64,000 nucleotides of DNA. Source: Flavobacterium sp. JAS (lineage in GTDB: Bacteria > Bacteroidota > Bacteroidia > Flavobacteriales > Flavobacteriaceae). Below are positions 52,254-60,324 of this stretch, in pieces; position 1 is the stretch's first letter; every line of letters starts with the position of its first letter. The notes under the pieces were generated by a model that searched no databases, had not been told where the DNA came from, and was given only the letters and a program-made list of their open reading frames with translations. A program made the translations under genes and the position numbers. The DNA lies in the NCBI RefSeq assembly GCF_020991455.1, contig NZ_JAJMOX010000013.1, positions 124,001-188,000 of the forward strand. Direction: 5' to 3'.

Positions 52254-52300
52254 GTTAGTTTGTTTAATCATTAACCAGTTAAACGATTAAACAAATTAAC
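52254..52300. repeat. Inverted repeat in the argD-proA spacer
   Basis: GTTAGTTTGTTTAATCATTAAC pairs loosely with GTTAAACGATTAAACAAATTAAC, arms of about 22 bases with few mismatches (each arm given here in part: GTTTAATCATTAAC / GTTAAACGATTAAAC). Related to 50056-50122. Confidence 0.7.
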
Positions 52301-52313
52301 AGTATATGGTAAC

Positions 52314-53453
52314 TTAATTTTGAAGCTCTTCTAAACTTTCTTTTAAAGCTACAATAAAAGTATCAATATCTGATTTTTTCACAGTCAACGGCGGCAAAAT
52401 TCTTAATAGATTTTTGTTGTTTGCGCTTCCTGTAAAAATATGTTTCTCGATAATTAGTTTTTTTCTTAAAGCCGAAACATCAAAATCAAATTCAACGCCA
52501 AGCATTAAACCTTTTCCTTTTACTTGTTTGATTCCCGGAACTTGTTTGATTTGTTCTGTGAAATAAGCCGAAACTTCGTTTACATTATCTTGTAATTTCA
52601 GTTTTTCGATTACGTCAAGAACCGCAATTCCTGCTGCACAAGATAAATGGCTTCCGCCGAAAGTGGTTCCTAATAATCCAAAACTTGCTTCAAATTTTGG
52701 CGAAATTAAAATGGCTCCAACCGGAAATCCATTCCCCATTCCTTTTGCAACCGAAATAATATCAGCGTTGATTCCGTGATGCTGAAAAGCGAAAAATTTC
52801 CCGCTTCTTCCGTATCCTGATTGTACTTCGTCTAAAATCAAAACAACATCATGTTTTTTACATGCTTTTTCTAAAGCCTGAAAAAATTCCGTTGTTCCTT
52901 CGTCCAGACCTCCAACTCCTTGAATTCCTTCGATAATTACAGCTGAAACATCTCCTTTTACAAGTTCTGCTTCAACTAATTCGATTTGATTTAGAGGTAA
53001 AAAAGTAACTACTTGTTGTGCATTAATTGGCGCAACGATTTTCTTATTATCTGTAACTGCAACTGCCGCAGAAGTTCTTCCGTGGAAAGAATTATGAAAA
53101 GCTACAACTCTTGATTTTCCGTTATGAAAAGAAGCTAGTTTTAAAGCATTTTCATTCGCTTCAGCTCCAGAACTGCATAAAAACAATTCATAATCTTCTA
53201 ATCCAGAAAGTTTTCCTAATTTCTGAGCTAATTCTACCTGCAAAGGATTCTGAATTGCATTCGAATAAAATCCTAAATGATCCAGTTGATTTTTTAATTT
53301 GGCTACATAATCAGGTTGCGTATGGCCAATCGAAATTACACCATGTCCGCTATATAAATCTAAATATTCTACTCCGTTATTGTCTGTAATTGTGCAATCT
53401 ACTGCTTTTACAGGTGTTATATCGTAAAGTGGGTATACGTTGAATAAATTCAT
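52314..53453 (-). CDS. argD: Acetylornithine aminotransferase (acylornithine aminotransferase)
   Basis: 379 residues, class III PLP aminotransferase. It makes N-acylornithine from N-acylglutamate semialdehyde. The PLP lysine is in DIISVAKGMGNGFPVGA near residue 236, the cofactor Asp in LILDEVQSGYGRSG near 207; YLDLYSGHGVISIGHTQPDY near 30 and SSGAEANENALKLA near 95 are conserved. Relatives include ornithine and succinylornithine aminotransferases; its place between argC and proA decides for ArgD. The 153-base spacer before it holds a long GTTTCAGG-type inverted repeat. Confidence 0.94.
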   Translation of the reverse strand: MNLFNVYPLYDITPVKAVDCTITDNNGVEYLDLYSGHGVISIGHTQPDYVAKLKNQLDHLGFYSNAIQNPLQVELAQKLGKLSGLEDYELFLCSSGAEANENALKLASFHNGKSRVVAFHNSFHGRTSAAVAVTDNKKIVAPINAQQVVTFLPLNQIELVEAELVKGDVSAVIIEGIQGVGGLDEGTTEFFQALEKACKKHDVVLILDEVQSGYGRSGKFFAFQHHGINADIISVAKGMGNGFPVGAILISPKFEASFGLLGTTFGGSHLSCAAGIAVLDVIEKLKLQDNVNEVSAYFTEQIKQVPGIKQVKGKGLMLGVEFDFDVSALRKKLIIEKHIFTGSANNKNLLRILPPLTVKKSDIDTFIVALKESLEELQN

Positions 53454-53470
53454 GTCTATTTTGTTTATTT

Positions 53471-53600
53471 TGTTTCAGGTTTCATGTTTCAAGTTATTTG
53501 TGGAACTTGAAACTTGGAACTTGAAACTAGATTAAGCTTCAGTATTTATATTTCAAGTACGCACAGAACGTGAAACTTGAAACTTTAAACCTGAAACAAA
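53471..53600. repeat. Inverted repeat in the argC-argD spacer (TGTTTCAGGTTT)
   Basis: TGTTTCAGGTTTCATGTTTC at 53471 pairs with the GTGAAACTTGAAACTTTAAACCTGAAACA region that ends at 53599 (shown in pieces: GAAACTTGAAACTTTAAACC, CTGAAACA). Extra GGAACTTGAAAC copies lie inside. Confidence 0.7.
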
Positions 53601-53606
53601 TTTTTC

Positions 53607-54584
53607 CTAAAATCCGCTTGGTTTCAAATGTAAACCAGTGGTTTCTTCTAATCCAAACATTAAATTCATGTTTTGAATGGCTTGTCCTGAAGCACCTTTG
53701 GTTAAATTGTCAATGATTGAGGTAATCAAAATCCGGTTTCCTTTTTTCATTAAACTGATGATACATTTGTTGGTTTGAACGACTTGTTTCATATTGATAT
53801 TTGTCGTTGTCACGGTTACAAACGGTTCGTTTTTATAGAATTCCTGGTATTTTGCAACGGTCTGTTCCAGGCTTTCATCTGAAATTGTATATAAGGTTGC
53901 AAAAATTCCTCTTGGAAAATCTCCTCTATTTGGAATAAAAAGCAATTCACTTTCGAAATCTTCCTGCAATTGAACCAGACTTTCACCGATTTCTCCTAAA
54001 TGCTGGTGTTCAAAAGCTTTATAATGCGACATATTGTTGTTTCTCCAACTGAAATGAGATGTTTCTGAAAGTCCAACTCCTGCGCCTGTACTTCCGGTTG
54101 TGGCATTAATATGAACATCATTATTCAGTAAATCATGTTTCGCTAATGGCAATAGAGCCAATTGAATTGCTGTAGCAAAACAACCCGGATTTGCTATATA
54201 ATTCGCTTTTTTAATATCTGCTTTATTCAATTCGGGTAAACCGTAAATAAAATCTTTTCCTTCAAAATGAGCATCTTTGTTCAATCTGAAATCATTTCCT
54301 AAATCGATGATTTTGGTATGACTTGCAAATTGATTTTCCTGCAAAAATGAAATCGATTTTCCGTGACCTAAACACAAGAAAACAACATTTACATTTGGAT
54401 TTACAACATCAGTAAAATTCATTTCAATATCTCCCATCAAATCTTGGTGCGCTACAGAAAGCGGCTTACCTGAATTTGTTGTGCTGTAAACAAAATCGAT
54501 GTTTACATTGGGGTGATACATTAATATTCTGATAAGTTCTCCGGCTGTGTAGCCCGAACCACCAATTATTCCGATATTAATCAT
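53607..54584 (-). CDS. argC: N-acetyl-gamma-glutamyl-phosphate reductase
   Basis: 325 residues. It reduces N-acylglutamyl phosphate to the semialdehyde. The start INIGIIGGSGYTAGELIRIL is the NADPH-binding Rossmann motif; the catalytic Cys is in YIANPGCFATAIQLALLPL near residue 133; the family His is in NNMSHYKAFEHQHLGEIGE near 190. Its start overlaps the argG stop by 8 bases, so translation is coupled. Length is at the shorter end of ArgC. Confidence 0.95.
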   Translation of the reverse strand: MINIGIIGGSGYTAGELIRILMYHPNVNIDFVYSTTNSGKPLSVAHQDLMGDIEMNFTDVVNPNVNVVFLCLGHGKSISFLQENQFASHTKIIDLGNDFRLNKDAHFEGKDFIYGLPELNKADIKKANYIANPGCFATAIQLALLPLAKHDLLNNDVHINATTGSTGAGVGLSETSHFSWRNNNMSHYKAFEHQHLGEIGESLVQLQEDFESELLFIPNRGDFPRGIFATLYTISDESLEQTVAKYQEFYKNEPFVTVTTTNINMKQVVQTNKCIISLMKKGNRILITSIIDNLTKGASGQAIQNMNLMFGLEETTGLHLKPSGF

Positions 54585-55770
54585 AATCTAAGTGGTTTAC
54601 AGATGAAAATATGTTTTGTGCATTTCCTAAAATCTTAATAAATCCTTTTGCATCGTCAGATGTCCATGCATTGTTCATTTCGCCATATTGACCAAAACCT
54701 GTGTTCATCAAATCATTTTTAGATTCAATTCCGTCAAGCGAAAAATGATATGGTTTTAATGAAACCGTTACAGTTCCGTTAACCGTTTTTTGCGTGTCTT
54801 GCAAAAATGTCTCGATGTTACGCATTACAGGATCTAAAAACTGACCTTCGTGAAACAACATTCCATACCAGTTTCCTAATTGTTCTTTCCAATATTGTTG
54901 CCATTTACCAAGTGTATGTTTCTCTAATAAATGGTGCGCTTTGATGATAATTAACGGTGCAGCAGCTTCAAAACCAACTCTTCCTTTGATTCCGATAATT
55001 GTATCACCTACGTGAATATCTCTACCAATTGCGTAAGCATTTGCCAGTTTTTCAAGCTTTACAATATTCTTTTCCGGAACATCTTTTTTACCATTTAAGG
55101 CAACTAATTCTCCTTGTTCAAAATGTAAAGTCACTTTTTCTTCGCCTTCTTTTTGCAATTGCGATGGATAAGCTTCACTTGGCAATGGCTGGCTTGAAGT
55201 TAAGGTTTCTTTTCCTCCAACACTTGTTCCCCAAAGTCCTTTATTGATCGAGTATTGTGCTTTTTCCCAAGAATAATGAACTCCGTTTTGAGCCAAATAA
55301 TCCACTTCTTCTTGTCTTGAAAGTTTTAAATCTCTAATTGGTGTAATAATTTCAATTTCCGGAGCAATGGTTTGGAAAATTAAATCAAAACGAATCTGAT
55401 CATTTCCTGCACCTGTACTTCCGTGTGCAATTGCGCTTGCTCCTACTTTTTTAGCATATTTTATGGCTTCAATTGCCTGAAAAACACGCTCTGCACTCAC
55501 TGATAACGGATAAGTATTATTTTTTAATACGTTTCCGAAAATCAAATATTTTATAGCTTTATCATAATATTTATCTACGATTGTAAGGTTTGCGTGTTGT
55601 GCGCTTCCTAATTCGTAAGCTCTTTCTTCAATTGCTGATAATTCTTCTTCGTCAAATCCTCCTGTATCTACAAGTACGGTGTGAACTTCGTATCCTTTTT
55701 CATTTTTTAAATATTTCAAACAATACGAGGTATCTAATCCTCCACTATAAGCTAATACAACTTTTTTCAT
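54577..55770 (-). CDS. argG: Argininosuccinate synthase
   Basis: 397 residues. It condenses citrulline and aspartate with ATP to argininosuccinate. The PP-loop ATP motif AYSGGLDTSYCLKYL is at residues 7-21; AIAHGSTGAGNDQIRFDL near residue 110 and YSINKGLWGTSVGGKET near 170 bind citrulline and aspartate. Normal length. It is the second gene of the operon, 64 bases after the GNAT gene stop, and overlaps argC by 8 bases. Confidence 0.95.
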   Translation of the reverse strand: MKKVVLAYSGGLDTSYCLKYLKNEKGYEVHTVLVDTGGFDEEELSAIEERAYELGSAQHANLTIVDKYYDKAIKYLIFGNVLKNNTYPLSVSAERVFQAIEAIKYAKKVGASAIAHGSTGAGNDQIRFDLIFQTIAPEIEIITPIRDLKLSRQEEVDYLAQNGVHYSWEKAQYSINKGLWGTSVGGKETLTSSQPLPSEAYPSQLQKEGEEKVTLHFEQGELVALNGKKDVPEKNIVKLEKLANAYAIGRDIHVGDTIIGIKGRVGFEAAAPLIIIKAHHLLEKHTLGKWQQYWKEQLGNWYGMLFHEGQFLDPVMRNIETFLQDTQKTVNGTVTVSLKPYHFSLDGIESKNDLMNTGFGQYGEMNNAWTSDDAKGFIKILGNAQNIFSSVNHLDYD

Positions 55771-55834
55771 TTTTTATAATTTAGGCTAATACTTTCGTAT
55801 TTAGCAAGTTTGAGATTTCTTTTTTAATTTATTC

Positions 55835-56476
55835 TTAGGTTAAAAAAATAAACGACAATAGTTTATTTAAGAATAAGGCTTGTTTAATTTTCTTTAATCT
55901 GCTTAAAACAGCCTCGTTGAAAGGGTGTCTTGGCGGATCTTTTTGTTTTTCTTTTGGGTCGTACAACATTCCGGTGCAAAGACACATTTTGTTTTCTTTG
56001 CTTTTTAGAATTTCATAATTAGTGCAGGTTTTACATCCTGACCAAAAACTTGGATCTGTAGTAAGTTCAGAGAAAGGCACTGGTTTGTATCCCAAATCAG
56101 AATTGATTTTCATTACTGCCAAACCTGTCGTGATACCAAATATTTTAGCATCAGGATATCTTTTTAGCGAGTAATCGAAAACTTTTGATTTGATTTTTTT
56201 TGCCAAACCTAAACTTCTATAATCCGGATGAACAATTAAGCCAGAGTGTGCCACGAATTTTCCGTGTTGCCAACTTTCGATATAACAAAAACCTGCAAAT
56301 TTTCCATCTGCTAAAGCAATCATTGCATCACCGCTCGACATTTTTTTCTGAATGTATTCAGGAGTTCTTTTAGCAATCCCTGTACCTCTTAATAAGGCAG
56401 ATGATTCTATTGTATCGCAAATTTCCTGTGCGAATTTGAAGTGTTCTTCCTGAGTAACAACAATAGAGATTTTCAT
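55835..56476 (-). CDS. GNAT acetyltransferase, probable N-acylglutamate synthase, first gene of the arginine operon
   Basis: 213 residues. GNAT core: ALADGKFAGFCYIESW near residue 55, then the acyl-CoA loop VHPDYRSLGLAKKIKSKVF near residue 82 (RSLGLA), and ITTGLAVMKINSDLGYKPVP near 115. It lacks the amino-acid kinase domain of classical ArgA. An unusual C-terminal insert has CKTCTNY (CxxC) and KMCLCTG (CxC), able to hold a metal. Position at the head of a complete arginine operon with no other argA or argJ suggests it makes the first acylglutamate (inference). Whether the acyl group is acetyl or succinyl is not clear. The ATG at 56476 is preceded by a roughly 320-base leader. Confidence 0.82.
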   Translation of the reverse strand: MKISIVVTQEEHFKFAQEICDTIESSALLRGTGIAKRTPEYIQKKMSSGDAMIALADGKFAGFCYIESWQHGKFVAHSGLIVHPDYRSLGLAKKIKSKVFDYSLKRYPDAKIFGITTGLAVMKINSDLGYKPVPFSELTTDPSFWSGCKTCTNYEILKSKENKMCLCTGMLYDPKEKQKDPPRHPFNEAVLSRLKKIKQALFLNKLLSFIFLT

Positions 56477-56632
56477 TTCAATAGTTGAAGTTAGAGTTAA
56501 AAATTAAAACGTATTGTTTAGTTTGAAATCCAGAAATCAATCCAATAAAAATAGACAAAAAAGCAGTAACATTCTCAAAATCAAAACATTGATTTAGAAA
56601 ATTCAGAAAATAATATATACTTTTAGGATATG

Positions 56633-56649
56633 TTTGTCCAATGGACAAA
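56633..56649. promoter_or_regulatory. Palindrome TTTGTCC-AAT-GGACAAA in the arginine leader
   Basis: Perfect 7-bp arms with a 3-nt centre, about 157 bases before the GNAT start. Nearly the same stem as at 56755-56769. Could be a hairpin in RNA or an operator in DNA. Confidence 0.65.
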
Positions 56650-56711
56650 TTATGTGATTTCAAAATGAAAAATGAATATAAATAAATACGCGGCGAAAAA
56701 CTCTGTGAATA

Positions 56712-56798
56712 CTATAGAGATAGTATCCGTACTTCGGGAGAAGTTACAGGTGAGTTTGTCCGTGACAAAGAAGTTATATGTAAACTTATTTTATTCAT
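56712..56798 (-). CDS. Candidate leader peptide of the arginine operon (28 residues)
   Basis: ATG at 56798 to TAG at 56712. The peptide begins MNKISLHITSLSRTN and ends SPVTSPEVRILSL, rich in Ser and Thr. Two arginines are both encoded by CGG, an uncommon codon in AT-rich Flavobacterium. Base composition is higher in G+C than the flanks. The ATG lies within a few bases of the predicted transcription start, so translation would be nearly leaderless and is uncertain. The stop codon sits inside an ATACTA/TAGTAT stem (56709-56726). Confidence 0.35.
   Translation of the reverse strand: MNKISLHITSLSRTNSPVTSPEVRILSL
56755..56769. promoter_or_regulatory. Palindrome TTTGTC-CGT-GACAAA in the arginine leader
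   Basis: Perfect 6-bp arms with a 3-nt centre, inside the leader ORF. Its GACAAAC half can also pair with the TTTGTCC half of the palindrome at 56633-56649. Confidence 0.6.
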
Positions 56799-56803
56799 CG
56801 GTG

Positions 56804-56833
56804 CAAAAGTACACTATTTTTTTATTCACAAAA
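56804..56833 (-). promoter_or_regulatory. Arginine operon promoter (TTTTG / TACTTTTG)
   Basis: On the minus strand TACTTTTG at 56804-56811 matches TAnnTTTG and TTTTG at 56829-56833 lies 17 bases upstream; a second TTTG at 56834-56837 gives 22. This places the transcript start near 56798-56800 and leaves about 320 bases of leader before the GNAT gene. Confidence 0.72.
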
Positions 56834-56946
56834 CAAAAAAATAAAATTCTAACATTTTTTTAATGTAATGTTATTTTTATTTAAGCTACTAAGTCGCTAA
56901 GATTCTGAGGTTCTAAGTTTTTTTGAAACTTGAAACTTGTAAAACA

Positions 56947-56983
56947 AAAAACCCGATAGTTACAGAATAACTATCGGGTTTTA
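56947..56983 (-). terminator. Terminator of the M1 peptidase gene
   Basis: AAACCCGATAGTTA pairs with TAACTATCGGGTTT over loop CAGAA, A-run at left. It lies 23 bases past the stop at 57006. Confidence 0.88.
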
Positions 56984-57005
56984 AATGTTTTAGTATTTTA
57001 TATTT

Positions 57006-59276
57006 CTAGTTCTTAGTAAACGGAATAGTTTGTCCGTTACCCAAAACTATCATATCAAAGCTTGTTTTTGCTTCATTAAATTTAAATTTTAATCCGGCAC
57101 TTGTTGATTCAAAAGTATCCTTTTCGTTTACAACAGAATGCACTGTGAACTTAGGGAAATTTGTAATTTCAACGTTCAGAGTACTGTTTTTTTCTGTGAA
57201 TTCAATTTTCAATGGTGCTCTGGAAGTTGAATAAGTTCCTAAATAACCATCTAAAATTACATCTTTCTCTATTGTACCTTTTCCGGCTGTCCAGATATTA
57301 TTTGCTTCATTATGATCTGGAAAAACGTGATCAGGATCAAGTGTTATACTTTCAATTTCCTCAGTAGAATTATGTTTGAAAGACCATACATTATTACGCT
57401 GCCAAACTTCTACAGGAACAGTAACTCTTGAAACTTTACCGCTTTTTGTTTTAACATCTACAACGATTGGCATTGGCATTTTATCAAAATTTTCAACTGT
57501 AATTACAACTCCTTTTGATGGATCGTTTTTTACATATTTAATTGAATTTATACCTTGATCAAAACGCCAGTTGTTAACGTACCAACTTCTCCAGAACCAG
57601 CTTAAATCTTCACCAGCTATGTTTTCCATAGATCTAAAAAAGTCATCTGGTTGAGGATGTTTAAAAGCCCAACGCTCAACATAAGTACGGAAAGCAGTAT
57701 CAAAACGTTCTTTCCCTAATACTTGTTCTCTTAAAATTATCAATCCTGAACTTGGTTTAAAATAACACAACATACCAATATTAGCTTCCTTCATATTATC
57801 AGGAGAACTCATTATAGTTTCAAGATCAGGTCTTGTAAAAGGTTCTGCGTTTTTATGCAAATCAGTTGGTTCTTCATTATACTCGCCTTTATTAAAATCA
57901 GCGGTACTTAATGAATTTATAAAAGTATTAAAACCTTCATCCATCCATGCAAATAAACGCTCATTTGAACCTACAATCATAGGAAACCAAATGTGTCCAA
58001 ATTCATGATCTGTAACTCCCCATAAGTCTTTTCCTTTAGATTCCCATCCGCAAAAAACAATTCCCGGATATTCCATTCCACCTTCATTTCCTGCTACGTT
58101 TGTCGCTGCCGGATAAGGGTATTCAAACCATCTTTTAGAATAATTCTCGATCGAAGCTTTTACATATTCAGTAGAACGTCCATAAGCATCCTGCCCTGCA
58201 CTTTCTACCGGATAAGCAGATAAAGCCAATGCTTTTTTACCACTTGGTAAGTTAATTTTAGCTCCATCTAATATAAAAGCAGGAGATGATGCCCAAGAAA
58301 AATCGCGAGCATTTTTTATTTGATAATGCCATGTTTTTTCTCCAGTCGCATTTGTTTTTGCAGTTGCAGCTACTTCTTCGGCAGAGCGAATCATAACTGT
58401 TTTATCGCTTTGAGATGCTTCTTTATAACGCTTAAATTGTTCAGCAGGTAATACTTCTGCTCCATTTAATAATTCTCCAGAACCTACAACATAGTGATTT
58501 GCAGGAGTTGTGATCTTTACATCAAAATCTCCATATTCTAAATAAAACTCAGAAGCACCTAAATAAGGAGCCGTGTTCCAACCTCTTACGTCATCATACA
58601 CACACATACGTGGGTACCATTGCGCAATAGTAAAAATTTTACCATTTTTAGTTTCCAAAACTCCCATTCTGTCAGATCCTTCAAAAGGAGCGATGAAAGA
58701 GAATTCTATTTTGATTTTTACCGCTGCACCTTTTGACGCTAATTCTTCAGGAAGAAAAATTTGCATTCTGGTGTCTGTAATTACATATTTAGCATCAACT
58801 TCTGCCTTTTTCTTTCCAATAGAAATTACTTTTACTGATTTTATCTTATTTCCACCGTCAAAAACCTGACCTTGAGCTCCGTTACGGCTTCCCGTTAATG
58901 GCACAACAGCATTTCCTCGAGAATCTTGTTTGAATAAATTTTGATCCAGGTTTAACCAAACAAATGACATTTTGTCCGGACTATTATTAGTATATGTAAT
59001 TTCATCTGTACCAATAATTTCATTTGTTGTTCCGTTTAATTTTACGGTTAATTGATAGTCCGCTCTGTTCTGCCAATATTCAACACCAGGCTGACCACTT
59101 GCCGAACGGGTTGATGTACCATTTTTAGTGTAAAAATGTGGTGCAAACGCATCGTGATAATTGTAGTTGTTAACTGGATTTACTGCTGTTCCTGTTGGCG
59201 TTTGTTGCGCCCAAACAGAAGAAATTCCAACAAAGAAAGCCATGGTTAAAAGGCCTTTAAAGGAATGCTTTTTCAT
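57006..59276 (-). CDS. M1-family metallopeptidase (aminopeptidase-like), exported
   Basis: 756 residues with a signal peptide (LLTMAFFVGISSVWAQ). The zinc site is complete: HEFGH followed 18 residues later by the ligand Glu in AWMDEGF (around residues 430-453), the HExxH-x18-E pattern of M1 peptidases. The GNEGGMEYPG segment just upstream stands where GAMEN is found in typical members. It should trim N-terminal residues from peptides in the periplasm or at the surface. The ATG at 59276 is used; 28 more in-frame codons exist upstream but would displace the signal peptide. Single gene with terminator. Confidence 0.9.
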   Translation of the reverse strand: MKKHSFKGLLTMAFFVGISSVWAQQTPTGTAVNPVNNYNYHDAFAPHFYTKNGTSTRSASGQPGVEYWQNRADYQLTVKLNGTTNEIIGTDEITYTNNSPDKMSFVWLNLDQNLFKQDSRGNAVVPLTGSRNGAQGQVFDGGNKIKSVKVISIGKKKAEVDAKYVITDTRMQIFLPEELASKGAAVKIKIEFSFIAPFEGSDRMGVLETKNGKIFTIAQWYPRMCVYDDVRGWNTAPYLGASEFYLEYGDFDVKITTPANHYVVGSGELLNGAEVLPAEQFKRYKEASQSDKTVMIRSAEEVAATAKTNATGEKTWHYQIKNARDFSWASSPAFILDGAKINLPSGKKALALSAYPVESAGQDAYGRSTEYVKASIENYSKRWFEYPYPAATNVAGNEGGMEYPGIVFCGWESKGKDLWGVTDHEFGHIWFPMIVGSNERLFAWMDEGFNTFINSLSTADFNKGEYNEEPTDLHKNAEPFTRPDLETIMSSPDNMKEANIGMLCYFKPSSGLIILREQVLGKERFDTAFRTYVERWAFKHPQPDDFFRSMENIAGEDLSWFWRSWYVNNWRFDQGINSIKYVKNDPSKGVVITVENFDKMPMPIVVDVKTKSGKVSRVTVPVEVWQRNNVWSFKHNSTEEIESITLDPDHVFPDHNEANNIWTAGKGTIEKDVILDGYLGTYSTSRAPLKIEFTEKNSTLNVEITNFPKFTVHSVVNEKDTFESTSAGLKFKFNEAKTSFDMIVLGNGQTIPFTKN

Positions 59277-59462
59277 ATTTTTTAGCTGTTTATGTAGCAA
59301 ATTAATGAAAAAAAAAGCTATGCACAGAGAAAACTTAAAAGATAAATTTAATTTTAGCAAAATTTTATCAAAAAAATATTTTTAAGCATTTTCCTAAAAA
59401 ACTAAAATTTATAAAATATATTTACATATCTATAAAATTCATTCATTTCAATAATAAAAACT

Positions 59463-60314
59463 TTGAATACAACTATTTCAAACTCAACATTAAGCGCATC
59501 AATAAAACACTCGGGAGCTGAATTATTTTCTTTAAAAAACAATCAAAACAAGGAATTTATCTGGGAAGGTAATCCTGATTTCTGGGGAAAGCACTCACCT
59601 GTCCTATTCCCGATTGTCGGAACTTTAAAAAACAATCTTTATACTATAAATGGCGTTGAATATCAATTACCCCGTCATGGTTTTGCCCGTGATATGGAAT
59701 TTCAATTGATAGAAAAAAATGAAAATAGTGCTGTTTTTTCATTACAATCTAATGAAGAGACATTAAAAAAATATCCCTTTCAATTTGAGTTACAACTTAG
59801 CTATACTTTAAATGACACAACATTAGATATAGAATATAAAGTAATTAATAAAGGAGAAACTAAAATGCCTTTCTCTATCGGAGCTCATCCTGCGGTAGCT
59901 TTACCCGAAGCTTTTGAAAATTATGCTTTTGAATTCGAAAAGAAAGAGGTCCTGAAATATTATCTTTTAGAAAATGATTTAATCTCAAACAAAACTAAGG
60001 TTTTAGAAACTTCTGACAATTTAGTTCCCTTAAGCTATAAATTATTTGAAAATGATGCGTTAATCTTCAAAACATTAGAATCAAATTCACTTACAATTCT
60101 TGAAAATTCAAAACCTTATATAAAAGTTGCTTTTGAAGATTTTCCTAGTTTAGGAATTTGGACTAAAGACAAAGCGCCATTTATATGCATTGAACCGTGG
60201 TTGGGATATTCTGACACTGCCGAAAACTCTGGTGATTTGTTAAAAAAGGAAGGAATTTTAATTTTGGATAGTAGTCAAATTTTCCAGGCAAAATTTAGTA
60301 TACAAATATTATAA
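59463..60314 (+). CDS. Aldose 1-epimerase (mutarotase)-like protein
   Basis: 283 residues of the galactose mutarotase-like superfamily (LacX/YeaD type). It opens NTTISNSTLSASIKHSGAEL and continues with KEFIWEGNPDFWGKHSPVLF and GTLKNNLYTINGVEYQLPRHG; the His and Asp region FSIGAHPAVALPE near residue 142 and CIEPWLGYSDTAE near 247 carry the catalytic His and Glu expected in the family. It would interconvert alpha and beta anomers of a sugar or hexose-6-phosphate. The start is TTG at 59463; no ATG fits. It is followed 10 bases later by an acetyltransferase gene, probably in one transcript. Confidence 0.86.
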   Translation: MNTTISNSTLSASIKHSGAELFSLKNNQNKEFIWEGNPDFWGKHSPVLFPIVGTLKNNLYTINGVEYQLPRHGFARDMEFQLIEKNENSAVFSLQSNEETLKKYPFQFELQLSYTLNDTTLDIEYKVINKGETKMPFSIGAHPAVALPEAFENYAFEFEKKEVLKYYLLENDLISNKTKVLETSDNLVPLSYKLFENDALIFKTLESNSLTILENSKPYIKVAFEDFPSLGIWTKDKAPFICIEPWLGYSDTAENSGDLLKKEGILILDSSQIFQAKFSIQIL

Positions 60315-60324
60315 TCATAAAGAA

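Larger units (their letters stand above)
56477..57005. other. Arginine operon leader and promoter region (529-base gap)
   Basis: From right to left it holds the M1-peptidase terminator (56947-56983), GAAACTTGAAAC repeat phrases near 56930, the arginine promoter (56804-56833), a 28-codon leader ORF (56712-56798), hairpins at 56755-56769, 56731-56744, 56709-56726 and 56633-56649, and an AT-rich stretch up to the GNAT start. Longer open frames in the region (56478-56663 minus, 56672-56863 plus) look non-coding. Confidence 0.7.

Noticed and set aside
56478..56663. 61-codon minus-strand ORF just upstream of the arginine GNAT gene
   Set aside because: AT-rich, no ribosome-binding context, no recognisable protein pattern, and it overlaps the leader palindrome.
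56672..56863. 63-codon plus-strand ORF in the arginine leader
   Set aside because: Antisense to the promoter and leader; no promoter or family pattern of its own.
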